Assembly (NCBI RefSeq): GCF_024171955.1
Contig: NZ_JAMTCS010000002.1
Location: 359,300 to 423,299, forward strand
Source: Promicromonospora thailandica
Lineage (GTDB): Bacteria; Actinomycetota; Actinomycetes; Actinomycetales; Cellulomonadaceae
Length of the DNA stretch: 64,000 bases
Direction: 5' to 3'
In this document: positions 34,380 through 44,331 of the stretch, piece after piece
Position numbering within the stretch: the first letter of the stretch is position 1
Layout: the number at the start of each line of letters is the position of its first letter
Notes under the pieces: model-generated
The model's database searches: none
Seen by the model: the letters and a program-made list of their open reading frames with translations, nothing else
What the model was told of the DNA's origin: nothing
Translations under genes and position numbers: made by a program

Positions 34380-35347
34380 GGGCGCTCGTCCGCGACCGGT
34401 ACGGCACCGCGGACGTGCTGCGCGTCGCGACGGTCGACGACCCGGTCCCGGGGCCGGGCGACGCGGTGGTCCGGGTGGCGGCGGCGTCGCTGAACACGGC
34501 CGACCTGGACCACCTGCTCGGCATGCCGTGGGCGGCGCGGGTCGCCACGGGCCTGGTCCGTCCCGCCCACCGCCGGGTCGGTCTCGACCTGACCGGCACG
34601 GTCGAGGCGGTCGGGTCCGACGTCACGACGCTCCGGCCGGGCGACCGCGTCTGGGCCGACCTGTTCGACAGCGGCCACGGGGCGTTCGCCGACCGGGTGC
34701 GGGTGCCGGCGTCGGCCCTCACGCCGTTGCCGGACGACGTCGCGTTCGAGGCGGCCGCGACCGTGCCGCACTCCGGGACGCTCGCGCTGCAGAGCCTGCG
34801 TTCCGTCGGGCCGGTCCGCGAGGGGGAGCGGGTGCTGGTCAACGGGGCGGGCGGGTGCGTCGGGCCGTTCGTGGTGCAGCTGGCGAAGGCCCGTGGCGCC
34901 GTCGTCACGGCCGTCGACCACGGGGGCAAGCTCGCGTTCCTGCGCGAGCTCGGCGCCGACGAGACCGTCGACCACACGCACCAGGACGTCACGCGGGGCG
35001 GGCGCCGGTTCGACGTCGTGGTCGACATCGCCGACACGCGCCCCTTCCTGGCGTTCCGCCGCTGCCTCGCTCCGGGCGGCCGGTACGTGCTCGTCGCGCG
35101 CCGGCTCGGCTCGTTCCTCGGTACCGCCCTGCTCGGGCCGCCGGTGGGCGCCCTCGCGGGCGTCCGCACGGGTACGTTCGCCTGGCGGCCCAACCAGCGG
35201 GCCGACCTCGACGAGCTGGCCGGGCTCCTGGCCTCGGGCGCGGTCCGCCCGCGGGTCGACCGTACGTACCCCCTGGCCGAGGCGCCCGACGCGTTCCGCG
35301 CGCTGGCGGCGGGCACGCCCCGCGGCAAGCTCCTGATCGTCCCCTGA
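34376..35347 (+). CDS. MDR-family NAD(P)-dependent alcohol dehydrogenase/quinone reductase-like
   Basis: 323 aa from GTG at 34376. GroES-like N-terminus (GPGDAVVRVAAASLN), cofactor Rossmann motif VNGAGGCVGPFVVQLAKARG at about 158-177. Structural and catalytic zinc cysteines are missing, so this is a zinc-free member close to quinone oxidoreductases or reticulon-4-interacting-protein-like reductases. Together with the F420-type protein it forms a two-gene TetR-controlled redox operon, likely for detoxification of an electrophile or quinone (inference). Confidence 0.87.
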   Translation: MRALVRDRYGTADVLRVATVDDPVPGPGDAVVRVAAASLNTADLDHLLGMPWAARVATGLVRPAHRRVGLDLTGTVEAVGSDVTTLRPGDRVWADLFDSGHGAFADRVRVPASALTPLPDDVAFEAAATVPHSGTLALQSLRSVGPVREGERVLVNGAGGCVGPFVVQLAKARGAVVTAVDHGGKLAFLRELGADETVDHTHQDVTRGGRRFDVVVDIADTRPFLAFRRCLAPGGRYVLVARRLGSFLGTALLGPPVGALAGVRTGTFAWRPNQRADLDELAGLLASGAVRPRVDRTYPLAEAPDAFRALAAGTPRGKLLIVP

Positions 35348-35371
35348 CGACACACTCGGCGAGCGCCGGGT

Positions 35372-35427
35372 CGAACGTAGGGTTCGTCGGCGCATGAGGC
35401 GCGTTCGGCCGACGAACCCTACGTTCG
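35372..35427. repeat. 20-bp perfect inverted repeat
   Basis: Arms 35372-35391 and 35408-35427 are exact reverse complements (CGAACGTAGGGTTCGTCGGC), with a 16-nt loop, between the co-directional MDR and ThuA genes. Acts at least as a potential terminator of the TetR-regulated operon; its length and lack of U-tract are like the other intergenic palindromes here. Confidence 0.8.
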
Positions 35428-35458
35428 GCGTCGGCTGCGGGATGGGAGGATCGGCGGC

Positions 35459-36124
35459 ATGACACGACGGATCGTGGTGCTCGCCGGGCGCGGGCGGTAC
35501 GAGGACCCCTGGCACGACCACGCGGCGACGTCGCACGCGGTGGCCGGCGTGCTCGGCGCCCTGGGCGTGGTCGAGGTGCGCGGACTGTTCCGCGACGCGC
35601 TGGACGACCTCGGTGCGCACGACCTCCTGGTGGTCAACAGCGGCACGGGCCGGCGGGACGCGGACTTCGACGGGTCCGACGACGACTGGCGCCCCTTCCA
35701 CGACCGGCTCGCGGCCTGGGCGCGCGCGGGCGGCGCGGTGCTCGGGCTGCACCAGGCGGTGAACACGTTCTACGACGCCCCGGAGTGGGAGTCCGTGCTG
35801 GGCGGCCGGTGGATCCCCGGCGAGTCGATGCACCCGCCGATCGGCCCCGCACGGTTCGAGCTGGCGCAGGGACACCCGGTCACGGAGGGCCTGGACGCGG
35901 TCGAGGCCTTCGACGAGCGGTACTGCCGGCTACGGGTGGGCCCGACCGCGCGGGTGCTGGGCACCACCACGGACGACGACGGCGCCGAGCACCCGGTCCT
36001 CTGGGTCGACGAGGCGCACGGCGGTCGCACCGTGTACTCGGCACTGGGCCACGACAGCCGCTCGTTCGCGGCGGAGGGACACCAGGCGCTGCTGCGCCGG
36101 TCGGCGTCCTGGCTGCTGTCCTAG
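35459..36124 (+). CDS. ThuA-like (trehalose utilisation) domain protein
   Basis: 221 aa, whole protein a class-I glutamine-amidotransferase-like ThuA fold: VVLAGRGRYEDPWHD start, VVNSGTGRRD, GAVLGLHQAVNTFYD, WIPGESMHPPIGPARFEL and VYSALGHDSRSF. No catalytic Cys is seen at the amidotransferase elbow (GLHQA), as usual for ThuA. ThuA proteins are linked to sugar metabolism, often next to Gfo/Idh genes, but have no settled activity. Flanked by palindromes on both sides. Confidence 0.85.
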   Translation: MTRRIVVLAGRGRYEDPWHDHAATSHAVAGVLGALGVVEVRGLFRDALDDLGAHDLLVVNSGTGRRDADFDGSDDDWRPFHDRLAAWARAGGAVLGLHQAVNTFYDAPEWESVLGGRWIPGESMHPPIGPARFELAQGHPVTEGLDAVEAFDERYCRLRVGPTARVLGTTTDDDGAEHPVLWVDEAHGGRTVYSALGHDSRSFAAEGHQALLRRSASWLLS

Positions 36125-36171
36125 GTTGCCTGCGCTGAGCTCGGTCCGTTGCGCCGCGGCCCGGGCCCACT

Positions 36172-36229
36172 TCGGTCAGTTGCCTCGAGATCGGTCCATC
36201 AATGGACCGATCTCGAGGCAACCGACCGA
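36172..36229. repeat. Near-perfect 58-bp palindrome
   Basis: GTTGCCTCGAGATCGGTCCAT (36179-36199) is followed after only two bases by its exact reverse complement (36202-36222). Beyond one mismatch the symmetry continues six more bases on each side (TCGGTC at 36172-36177 with GACCGA at 36224-36229). A degenerate copy of its words (CTCGGTCCGTTGC) lies at about 36140-36152. Confidence 0.8.
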
Positions 36230-36278
36230 TCTCACGGCCGGGGGCGAGGCAGGGGACCGAACTCGAGTGGGCGGTAGG

Positions 36279-36301
36279 TTGACCTCAACCGTTGTTCAGG
36301 T
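36279..36301 (+). promoter_or_regulatory. MerR-type promoter/operator before VOC gene
   Basis: TTGACC (36279-36284) overlaps the palindrome ACCTCAAC-CGTT-GTTCAGGT (36282-36301, one mismatched pair). A -35 box running into an ACCTnAAC palindrome is the arrangement of SoxR/MerR-type promoters. The -10 region is not convincing and no merR gene is in the window. Confidence 0.45.
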
Positions 36302-36315
36302 TGTTGGCTGGCCGC

Positions 36316-37059
36316 ATGCAGATCACGAGCGTCGACACGGTCACCCGGTCCCTGGCGGACACCGCCGCGTACTACGAGACCGTGCTCGGACTCCCGGTGC
36401 GCACGGAGATCAGGGCGGTGGAGGTGTCCGTCGGGGCGTCGGTCGTCCGGTTCCGGGAGGACGTGGACGCCCCGGGCGACCAGCACCTCGCGTTCCTCGT
36501 CGACGACGCCCGGTTCGACGCCGCGCGCCGGTTCCTCGAGACGGGGCCCGGCCTGCTCGCGGACGGCGACCGCACCGAGTTCGAGGCGCAGCCCGCCTGG
36601 AACGCGCGGTCGCTGTACTTCCCGGGACCGGACCGGTCGGTCCTGGAGCTCATCGCGCGCCGTGACCTGCCCCAGACGCTGGGCGCCGGGACCGTGCCGG
36701 GGGCGAAGGCCTCGAGCCCGGCCGGCCCCGGGGCTCAGCCCCTCCCGTTCGGCCCCGACGACCTGCTGGCGGTGAGCGAGGTGGGGGTCGCCGTGCCCGA
36801 CGTCGTGGCCACCGCCGACCGCCTCGCCGCGGCGGGCATCGGCCGGTACCCCGACGGGTCGCCCACGTTCACGCCGTCGGGTCAGGTCGATGGCATGCTC
36901 ATCCTGGTCAGCCCCGGGCGGGCGTGGTTCCCGACGTCGGACCGTGTGGTGGGCGAACCGCCCGTGACGGTCGTGGCGCAGGCGGGTCCGGCGAGCCCCG
37001 GCGTGGTCCCGGGGCGGTACGAGCTGGCCCCGGGTCGCGTCCTCGTCGTCCGCCCGTAG
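36316..37059 (+). CDS. VOC (glyoxalase/bleomycin resistance) family protein, two domains
   Basis: 247 aa from ATG at 36316; upstream in-frame codons overlap the promoter palindrome. Residues 1-120 form a clear VOC module (ITSVDTVTRSLADTAAYYETVLGLPVRTE, LYFPGPDRSVLELIAR); the second half (about 150-247) is a weaker VOC-like segment (VGVAVPDVVATADRLAAAGIGRY). Metal-dependent lyase, dioxygenase or drug-binding role cannot be separated from sequence. Convergent with trmL. Confidence 0.82.
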   Translation: MQITSVDTVTRSLADTAAYYETVLGLPVRTEIRAVEVSVGASVVRFREDVDAPGDQHLAFLVDDARFDAARRFLETGPGLLADGDRTEFEAQPAWNARSLYFPGPDRSVLELIARRDLPQTLGAGTVPGAKASSPAGPGAQPLPFGPDDLLAVSEVGVAVPDVVATADRLAAAGIGRYPDGSPTFTPSGQVDGMLILVSPGRAWFPTSDRVVGEPPVTVVAQAGPASPGVVPGRYELAPGRVLVVRP

Positions 37060-37062
37060 CCA

Positions 37063-37094
37063 CTCCCCTTCGAGACCTCGGTCTCGAAGGGGAG
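37063..37094. terminator. Bidirectional hairpin between VOC and trmL genes
   Basis: Perfect 14-bp stem (CTCCCCTTCGAGAC, 37063-37076, with 37081-37094) and tetraloop CTCG in a 66-bp convergent spacer. Confidence 0.8.
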
Positions 37095-37125
37095 CGAGCG
37101 GCGGACGACGACGGGACCGCGCGGG

Positions 37126-37626
37126 TCAGGCGCCCTCGGGGAAGCCGAGCTGCCGCCACACCTCGTAGACCGCGATCGACGCCGCGTTCGTGAGGTTGAG
37201 CGACCGTCGGCCCGGCAGCATCGGGATGCGCAGCTCGTCCGTGACGCGCGGGTGCGCCAGGGCCTCCGGCGGCAGGCCGGTGGGCTCCGGTCCGAAGAGC
37301 AGCACGTCGCCCGGCCGGTACTCCACGTCGGTGAACCGTGTGGTTGCGCGGGTCGTGAAGGCGAAGACCCGGGCGTCCGGCAGCGCATCGAGCGCCACGT
37401 CGAGCGAGGGGTGCACGTCCATGACGGCGAGGTCGTGGTAGTCCAGCCCTGCGCGCTTGAGCTTGGCCTCCGAGAGGTCGAACCCGAGGGGTTCGACCAG
37501 GTGCAGCCGCGCGCCCGTGACGGCCGCGAGCCGGATCGCCGACCCGGTGTTCCCCGGGATGCGGGGCTCGAAGTACACGACGTGGGCGAGCGGGGGCGGC
37601 ATGGGGGCGTCAGCGGAGTGCGGCAC
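37126..37626 (-). CDS. trmL: tRNA (cytidine/uridine(34)-2'-O)-methyltransferase TrmL
   Basis: 166 aa SPOUT methyltransferase of the size of TrmL. Visible motifs: EPRIPGNTGSAIRLAA (SPOUT motif 1), LLFGPEPTGLP (motif 2) and IPMLPGRRSLNLTNAASIAVYEVWRQLGF (motif 3, forming the AdoMet knot). Methylates the ribose of the wobble base in tRNA-Leu. Housekeeping gene at the 3' side of a convergent pair. Confidence 0.92.
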   Translation of the reverse strand: MPHSADAPMPPPLAHVVYFEPRIPGNTGSAIRLAAVTGARLHLVEPLGFDLSEAKLKRAGLDYHDLAVMDVHPSLDVALDALPDARVFAFTTRATTRFTDVEYRPGDVLLFGPEPTGLPPEALAHPRVTDELRIPMLPGRRSLNLTNAASIAVYEVWRQLGFPEGA

Positions 37627-37736
37627 GGGCCCATTGTCGCCCGTCGTCGGGCCGGGACCGGTCCCGGGGTCGCGTCCCTACGGTGGCCGGGCGTGCGACC
37701 CGCACGCACAGGGATCGGAACAGACCCGGGGGAGAC

Positions 37737-38234
37737 ATGATGAGCACACTGCACAGGACGTGGGGGCGGCGAGCCCTGACGCTGGTCACGGCGCTGGCGG
37801 TGGCGCTGCCCGGCGCCGCTGCCGTGGCGGCGCCCGCGAGCGCGTCGCCGGTGGCACGGACCGCCGCGGTCCGGGCGCTGCCCACCCCGAAGGCCGTGGC
37901 GCCGGCGGCCTCGGCCTGTCCCGGCACGCGGATCGTGAAGAAGGCGATCAAGTCGGGCACGCACACCGTCGCCTGGCTGAACGTGTACCACGACCGCGGC
38001 TCGGGCCGGAAGTGCGCGGTGACCTCGCACGCGGGGCAGAGCTGGGGCAAGTGGGCCTACACCAAGGTCGACATCTGGACGAAGAACGGCTCGTCCGGCG
38101 TGAGCGGCGACTACCGGTACCGCACCGGCCCCGCCTCGATCGGCGGCGCGAACGGCGTGTGCGTCGGTGCGCGGGGCACCATCACGTGGGCCGGGAAGGC
38201 TCGGGTGGTCACGGCGCGCATGCTCTGCGGCTGA
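37737..38234 (+). CDS. Small secreted protein of unknown function
   Basis: 165 aa from ATG at 37737 (ATG at 37740 has the better spacing to GGGGGAG). Signal peptide with RR at 12-13 and cleavage near 35-38 (AAPASAS). The mature part of about 125 residues has four cysteines (SACPGTR, RKCAVTS, NGVCVGA, MLCG) that could form two disulfides, and repeated short strands with many Thr, Tyr and Trp (HTVAWLNVYHDRGSGRKCAV, WGKWAYTKVDIWTKNG). This looks like a compact secreted beta protein such as found in many actinomycete spent-medium proteins (spore-associated protein A-like), but I cannot name it with certainty. Confidence 0.75.
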   Translation: MMSTLHRTWGRRALTLVTALAVALPGAAAVAAPASASPVARTAAVRALPTPKAVAPAASACPGTRIVKKAIKSGTHTVAWLNVYHDRGSGRKCAVTSHAGQSWGKWAYTKVDIWTKNGSSGVSGDYRYRTGPASIGGANGVCVGARGTITWAGKARVVTARMLCG

Positions 38235-38264
38235 GGTGCCGGAAGAGGCCCGGGACAGAAGAGA

Positions 38265-38358
38265 TCCCCGGCCGGGCTGCCTCGACCCGGCCGGGGAAAC
38301 CTGTCCGGACGGCCGGCGGCGCGACGGGTAGCCACCCGAGGAGGTCGCGCTGCCGGCC
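38265..38358. terminator. Two consecutive hairpins in convergent spacer
   Basis: Hairpin 1: 12-bp stem 38265-38276 with 38286-38297. Hairpin 2: 15-bp stem with one wobble, 38311-38325 with 38344-38358. They end 8 bp from the pckG stop and separate the secreted-protein gene from pckG. Confidence 0.7.
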
Positions 38359-38366
38359 GGCCGAAG

Positions 38367-40265
<1,899 letters not shown>

Positions 40266-40371
40266 GTTCGCTCCGATCGTCAGACTGCGCGGCACGTTTG
40301 CGGGCCTGTTTCCACTCTGGTGCGCAGATCCGCCCGATTTCCAGCGCTAGGTCTGTCAAGAATCGCGAATC

Positions 40372-40386
40372 TTCACGTATTGTGAA
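40372..40386. promoter_or_regulatory. Palindrome in pckG/ScfR divergent spacer
   Basis: TTCAC-GTATT-GTGAA, perfect 5-bp arms, in a locally AT-rich part of the 193-bp spacer, 73 bp from the regulator start and 107 bp from pckG. It does not match the corynebacterial RamB core AACTTTGCAAA, so either the site has diverged or another factor binds. Confidence 0.5.
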
Positions 40387-40458
40387 GGAGCGGATTCCTG
40401 CTGGGCCGTCCCGGGTGCGCCCGGGTGACGGCCGTCACACCACCGGACGGAGGGCGAC

Positions 40459-41931
40459 GTGCCGAGCTCGGGCCTCGAGACCGACCTGATCACGCTGGGC
40501 CGGCGTATCCGGCACCTGCGCACGGCGCGCGGGCTCACGCTGGACGCGCTCGGGGAGCGGGTGAGCTCGGCCCCCAGCCTGCTGTCGCTCGTGGAGAACG
40601 GCCGCCGCGAGCCGCGCCTGGGACTGCTGCGCTCCATCGCCGAGGCGCTCGACGTGCCGGTGAGCGAGCTGCTCAGCCCCGAGCCGCCGTCGCGCCGCGC
40701 GGCCCTGGAGATCGCGCTCGACCGCGCGCAGCGCGCGCCCCTGTTCACCACCCTCGGCGTGCCGGCCGTGAAGCCGAGCCAGAAGCTGCCGATGCCGGTG
40801 CTGGAGCAGCTCGTGGGCCTGCACGAGGAGCTGGCGCGCCGCGAGCAGCTCGCCATCGCCACGCCGGAGGAGGCGCGCCGGGCGAACACCGAGCTGCGCC
40901 TGGAGCGCGAGGCCCGCGACAACCACTACCCGCAGTTCGAGGCCGTGGCGGAGCATCTGGTGCGGGCCGCCGGGTACACGGGCGGGGCCCTGACCCACCG
41001 CACGGTGGCCCGGATGGCGGAGCAGATGGGGTTCACGCTGCTGCACGTGGACGACCTGCCCCGGTCCGCGCGCTCGGTGACGGACCTGCGCAACGGGCGC
41101 ATCTACCTGCCCCCGGCGTCGACCCCGGGCGGGCACGGGCTGCGGTCGCTCGCGCTGCAGGCGCTGGCCCACCGGGTGCTGGAGCACGACCGGCCGCGGT
41201 CCTACGGGGAGTTCCTGCGGCAGCGCGTCGAGATCACCTACTTCGCCGCCGCCTGCCTCGCGCCCCAGTTCGTGGCCGTGCCGTTCCTCCAGGAGCGCAA
41301 GCGCGACCGCGACCTCGCCGTCGAGGACTTCCGGGACGCCTTCGGCATCACGCACGAGGCCGCCGCCATGCGGCTCACCAACCTGGCCACGCACCACCTC
41401 GGCATCCCGCTGCACTTCCTGCGCGTCGGGGCCGACGGCGCGCTGTTCCGCGGCTACGCCAACGACGGCCTGCCGTTCCCGCAGGACGTCACGGGCGCCA
41501 TCGAGGGGCAGCTCATCTGCCGCCGCTGGGCGGCGCGCGAGGCCTTCGAGCGGCGCGACCGGGCCACCGAGTTCTACCAGTACACCGACACCCCCGCGGG
41601 CACGTTCTGGTGCTCCACGCAGACGGGGTCGATGTCGCCGTCTGGCGGGCCGGACGGCGGGTCGGGCGCGTTCTCCATCACGGTCGGCGTCCCGTACGCG
41701 CACGCCAAGTGGTTCCGCGGGCGGGACACGCAGGTGCGGCGCACGTCCACCTGCCCGGACCCGGCGTGCTGCCAGCGCCCGGCGCCCCAGCTCACCGAGC
41801 GCTGGTCCGGTGAGGCCTGGCCGTCGGGGCGCATGCACCAGCAGATCCTCGCGGCCCTGCCGCGCGGCGCCTTCCCGGGCGTGGACGACGCCGAGGTCTA
41901 CGCCTTCCTCGACAAGCACGCCCCGGACTGA
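40459..41931 (+). CDS. XRE-family regulator with ImmA/IrrE-like domain (ScfR/RamB type)
   Basis: 490 aa from GTG at 40459 (CGGAGG site). N-terminal XRE HTH (about 10-65: LGRRIRHLRTARGLTLDALGERVSSAPSLLSLVENGRREPRLG), middle helical/IrrE-like zone (about 150-290; LPRSARSVTDLRNGRIYLPP, YGEFLRQRVEITYFAAACLAPQ) and a C-terminal Cys-containing domain (CSTQTG, STCPDPACCQRP) like the DUF2083 region of short-chain fatty-acyl-CoA regulators. RamB and related ScfRs control acetate, propionate and glyoxylate genes. Divergence from pckG fits a carbon-switch regulator. Confidence 0.88.
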   Translation: MPSSGLETDLITLGRRIRHLRTARGLTLDALGERVSSAPSLLSLVENGRREPRLGLLRSIAEALDVPVSELLSPEPPSRRAALEIALDRAQRAPLFTTLGVPAVKPSQKLPMPVLEQLVGLHEELARREQLAIATPEEARRANTELRLEREARDNHYPQFEAVAEHLVRAAGYTGGALTHRTVARMAEQMGFTLLHVDDLPRSARSVTDLRNGRIYLPPASTPGGHGLRSLALQALAHRVLEHDRPRSYGEFLRQRVEITYFAAACLAPQFVAVPFLQERKRDRDLAVEDFRDAFGITHEAAAMRLTNLATHHLGIPLHFLRVGADGALFRGYANDGLPFPQDVTGAIEGQLICRRWAAREAFERRDRATEFYQYTDTPAGTFWCSTQTGSMSPSGGPDGGSGAFSITVGVPYAHAKWFRGRDTQVRRTSTCPDPACCQRPAPQLTERWSGEAWPSGRMHQQILAALPRGAFPGVDDAEVYAFLDKHAPD

Positions 41932-41986
41932 CCCCAGCACGCTGTCGCCGCGTCGTCGGCCCGGCTCCGGGTTAGCGTAGGCAACC

Positions 41987-42661
41987 GTGGCATCGAATCT
42001 GGCTTGCATCGGACTGAACGTCTGGCGACGCAGCGACTTCCGCGACATGGTCGCGGCGGCCCGCTCGGAGGCGGAGACCATCGCGAAGGACGGCGAGGTC
42101 GGCGTGCACATCTGGACCGACCCGTCCGGCGCGCGCCTGGTCATCACCACCGAGGGCGACCTGGTGCGCGTCGTCACGCCCACGTTCTACGCCGCGCCCG
42201 GCGCCGTCATGTCCGAGCCGCAGGCGGTCGACGGCGGCCTCGTGCTCGCCGAGCTCGTCAACGACCAGGACGAGGTGATCACCGAGATCGCCTGCCAGCT
42301 CGAGGAGCTCTCCCTGCTCGGGGCGGCGGTGCCGCCCATCGAGGCGCCCGTGTCGGTGGTGGTGCTCGGCAACGCCGTCCGCGTCACCGGCCGGTCCGAC
42401 GGCGTCCCGCCCGGCCTGGTCTTCGAGCCCGTCGGGGCCTACGCCGCCTCGACCGACGCGACCGCGCACCTGACCGGCGTGGTGGTGGCCGTCGAGGAGC
42501 GCACCGTCGGCCGCACCGGCCAGGGCTTCACGGCCGCGCGCGTGCAGACCGACGGCTTCCAGGTCACCCTCTGCGTCCCGGCCGGGGAACCGCACCTCGC
42601 GGCGGGCGACGTCGTCGACGTCGAGGGCTACGTCGTGGGGTCCATCCCGTCGCTGCGCTGA
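41987..42661 (+). CDS. Conserved hypothetical cytoplasmic protein
   Basis: 224 aa from GTG at 41987. No signal peptide or membrane helix. The sequence is acidic and beta-rich, with two regions: 1-125 (VGVHIWTDPSGARLVITTEGDLVRVVTPTF) and 130-224, which repeats short Val-rich strands (VSVVVLGNAVRVTG, HLTGVVVAVEERTVG, VVDVEGYVVGSIPSL) compatible with an OB-like fold. Codon use and composition match its neighbours, so it is a real resident gene. I do not recognise a family. Confidence 0.7.
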   Translation: MASNLACIGLNVWRRSDFRDMVAAARSEAETIAKDGEVGVHIWTDPSGARLVITTEGDLVRVVTPTFYAAPGAVMSEPQAVDGGLVLAELVNDQDEVITEIACQLEELSLLGAAVPPIEAPVSVVVLGNAVRVTGRSDGVPPGLVFEPVGAYAASTDATAHLTGVVVAVEERTVGRTGQGFTAARVQTDGFQVTLCVPAGEPHLAAGDVVDVEGYVVGSIPSLR

Positions 42662-42785
42662 GCCGCGGGCCCCGACCGCAGGGCTGCGGGAATCACTGAT
42701 GACAGGGGGCGCGGCGCGCTGGTGTGATGGCGTCCGGCCCGCACGACCACGGCCGGTCCGGATCGCCCCGAGGAAGGTCCCGCCG

Positions 42786-44171
42786 ATGAGAGCCTCCCGA
42801 CGTCCGTCCGCCGTCGTCGCCTCCGTGGTCGCCGGCATGCTGACGGCGGCCGCCGTCGGCGCACCGCCGGCCCTGGCCGCGTCCGCCGGGCAGGAGCTGC
42901 CGCCCGCCGGGGTCTACTACCTGCAGAGCGCCACGACCGGCCTGAACGCGGCCGACGCCGGGGGCGCCGTCGAGCAGCACCGGCCCCAGGGCGACGAGGA
43001 CCACCAGCAGTGGTCGCTGCGCACGGGGGCGACCACCGTGCTGGAGAGCACGGACACCGCGGGCCGCTGCCTGGGTCGCTCCGGCGACCAGGCGGTGACC
43101 GTCGGGTGCGGGGAGCCGGGCGCGGCCTGGGAGCTCGTCGACCTCGGTGCCGACCGGTACCGGGTCCAGGTGCCGGGAACCGAGCGCTACCTCGCCGTCG
43201 GGCCGCGGCCGGGCGGGGCGAACTACCCGGACCGGCTGGTGCTCGGCGGCGGCGACGGGCTCGCGGCGTGGTACCTGACCCCGGTGGGCCCGGTGACCCG
43301 CCCGATGCCGCCCGCCGACCGCCGCACGCTCGACCAGATGTCGTTCCTCACGGCGCACAACGCGTACGCGAACGGGGTGGACGGCGGCTTCGCGCCGCCG
43401 TTCGTGAACCTCGCGCCCAACCAGGTGCGCGGCATCGAGCAGCAGCTCGCGGACGGCGTGCGCGGGTTCCAGCTCGACATCCACCAGACGCCCGACGGCG
43501 CCATCCTCTGCCACAACAGCTGCACCCTGGTCAGCCGGCCCGTGGCGCTGTGGGTGGACCTCCAGCGCATCGTCGACTTCCTGCGGGCACACCCCGACCA
43601 GTTCGTCACGGTGTTCCTGGAGGACTACGTCGAGCCGGCGGTGCTGCGCGCCGAGCTCGACCGCGTGACCGGCCTGGCGGACGTGCTCTACCGGCCCGAC
43701 CGCACCGGCGTCCGCGAGCAGGGCTGGCCCACCATGGCGCAGCTCGTCGCGGAGAACGACCGCCTGCTGATCCTCAGCGACCACAGCCGGTCGGCCGACG
43801 AGGCCGCGGGGCTGACCCGGGAGAGCTTCGGCGTGCTGTACCAGCGGGAGTGGACGGTGGAGAACTACTGGTCGATGGGTCCGGGCATCGGCACCTCCGA
43901 CTGGTCGTGCTGGAGCCGCTGGTACGACGCGGGCACGAACATCCCGCTGACGGAGCCCGGCACCGGGTTCCGTCCGCTGTTCGTGATGAACCACTTCCGC
44001 GACGTGCCGGTCGAGGTGACGGCGCGGACGGACAACGAGCGGCTGCTGGACCGGACCCAGCGGTTCTGCCAGCCGGCGGCCCGCAAGAAGCCGAACTTCC
44101 TCGCGGTCGACCGCTACGACGTCGGCGACCCGTTCGCGGCGCTGCGCACGCTGAACACGTACACCTACTGA
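42786..44171 (+). CDS. Secreted phosphatidylinositol-specific phospholipase C-like protein
   Basis: 461 aa from ATG at 42786 (GAGGAAGG site). Signal peptide to about 32 (ALAAS), an N-terminal module (about 38-165) with ricin/beta-trefoil character (GVYYLQSATTGLNAADAGG, DHQQWSLRTG, RYLAVG), and a PI-PLC X-type TIM barrel (about 180-460). Catalytic candidates: His191 in LTAHNAY, Asp231/His233 in LDIHQ and His243 in LCHNSC. C-terminus VDRYDVGDPFAALRTLNTY is typical. It would cleave phosphoinositide-like or glycosyl-inositol phospholipids outside the cell. Ends in the convergent repeat array at 44184. Confidence 0.87.
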   Translation: MRASRRPSAVVASVVAGMLTAAAVGAPPALAASAGQELPPAGVYYLQSATTGLNAADAGGAVEQHRPQGDEDHQQWSLRTGATTVLESTDTAGRCLGRSGDQAVTVGCGEPGAAWELVDLGADRYRVQVPGTERYLAVGPRPGGANYPDRLVLGGGDGLAAWYLTPVGPVTRPMPPADRRTLDQMSFLTAHNAYANGVDGGFAPPFVNLAPNQVRGIEQQLADGVRGFQLDIHQTPDGAILCHNSCTLVSRPVALWVDLQRIVDFLRAHPDQFVTVFLEDYVEPAVLRAELDRVTGLADVLYRPDRTGVREQGWPTMAQLVAENDRLLILSDHSRSADEAAGLTRESFGVLYQREWTVENYWSMGPGIGTSDWSCWSRWYDAGTNIPLTEPGTGFRPLFVMNHFRDVPVEVTARTDNERLLDRTQRFCQPAARKKPNFLAVDRYDVGDPFAALRTLNTYTY

Positions 44172-44183
44172 CCCCGCCGCGCC

Positions 44184-44331
44184 GAAGTAGAACCAGGGCG
44201 AGATAGAACCGCAGCGAGATAGAACCGCAGCGAGGTAGAACCCCAGCGAGGTAGAACCGCAGCGGGAGCTGCGGTTCTACTTCGCCCTGGTTCTACTTCG
44301 CCCTGGTTCTACCTCGCCCTGGTTCTACCTC
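44184..44331. repeat. 16-nt inverted/direct repeat array C (5 direct + 4 inverted units)
   Basis: Direct units start at 44184, 44200, 44216, 44232 and 44248; after GGGA, inverted units start at 44268, 44284, 44300 and 44316. Units follow GARRTAGAACCNNNNN with last five bases AGGGC, GCAGC or CCAGC. The last inverted unit contains CTA at 44325-44327, which is the TAG stop of the leftward hydrolase gene, so the array overlaps coding sequence. Largest member of the family with 9940 and 19538. Confidence 0.92.

Noticed and set aside
40372-40386. RamB box
   Set aside because: The palindrome TTCAC-N5-GTGAA differs from the known AACTTTGCAAA core, so it is reported only as an unassigned operator.
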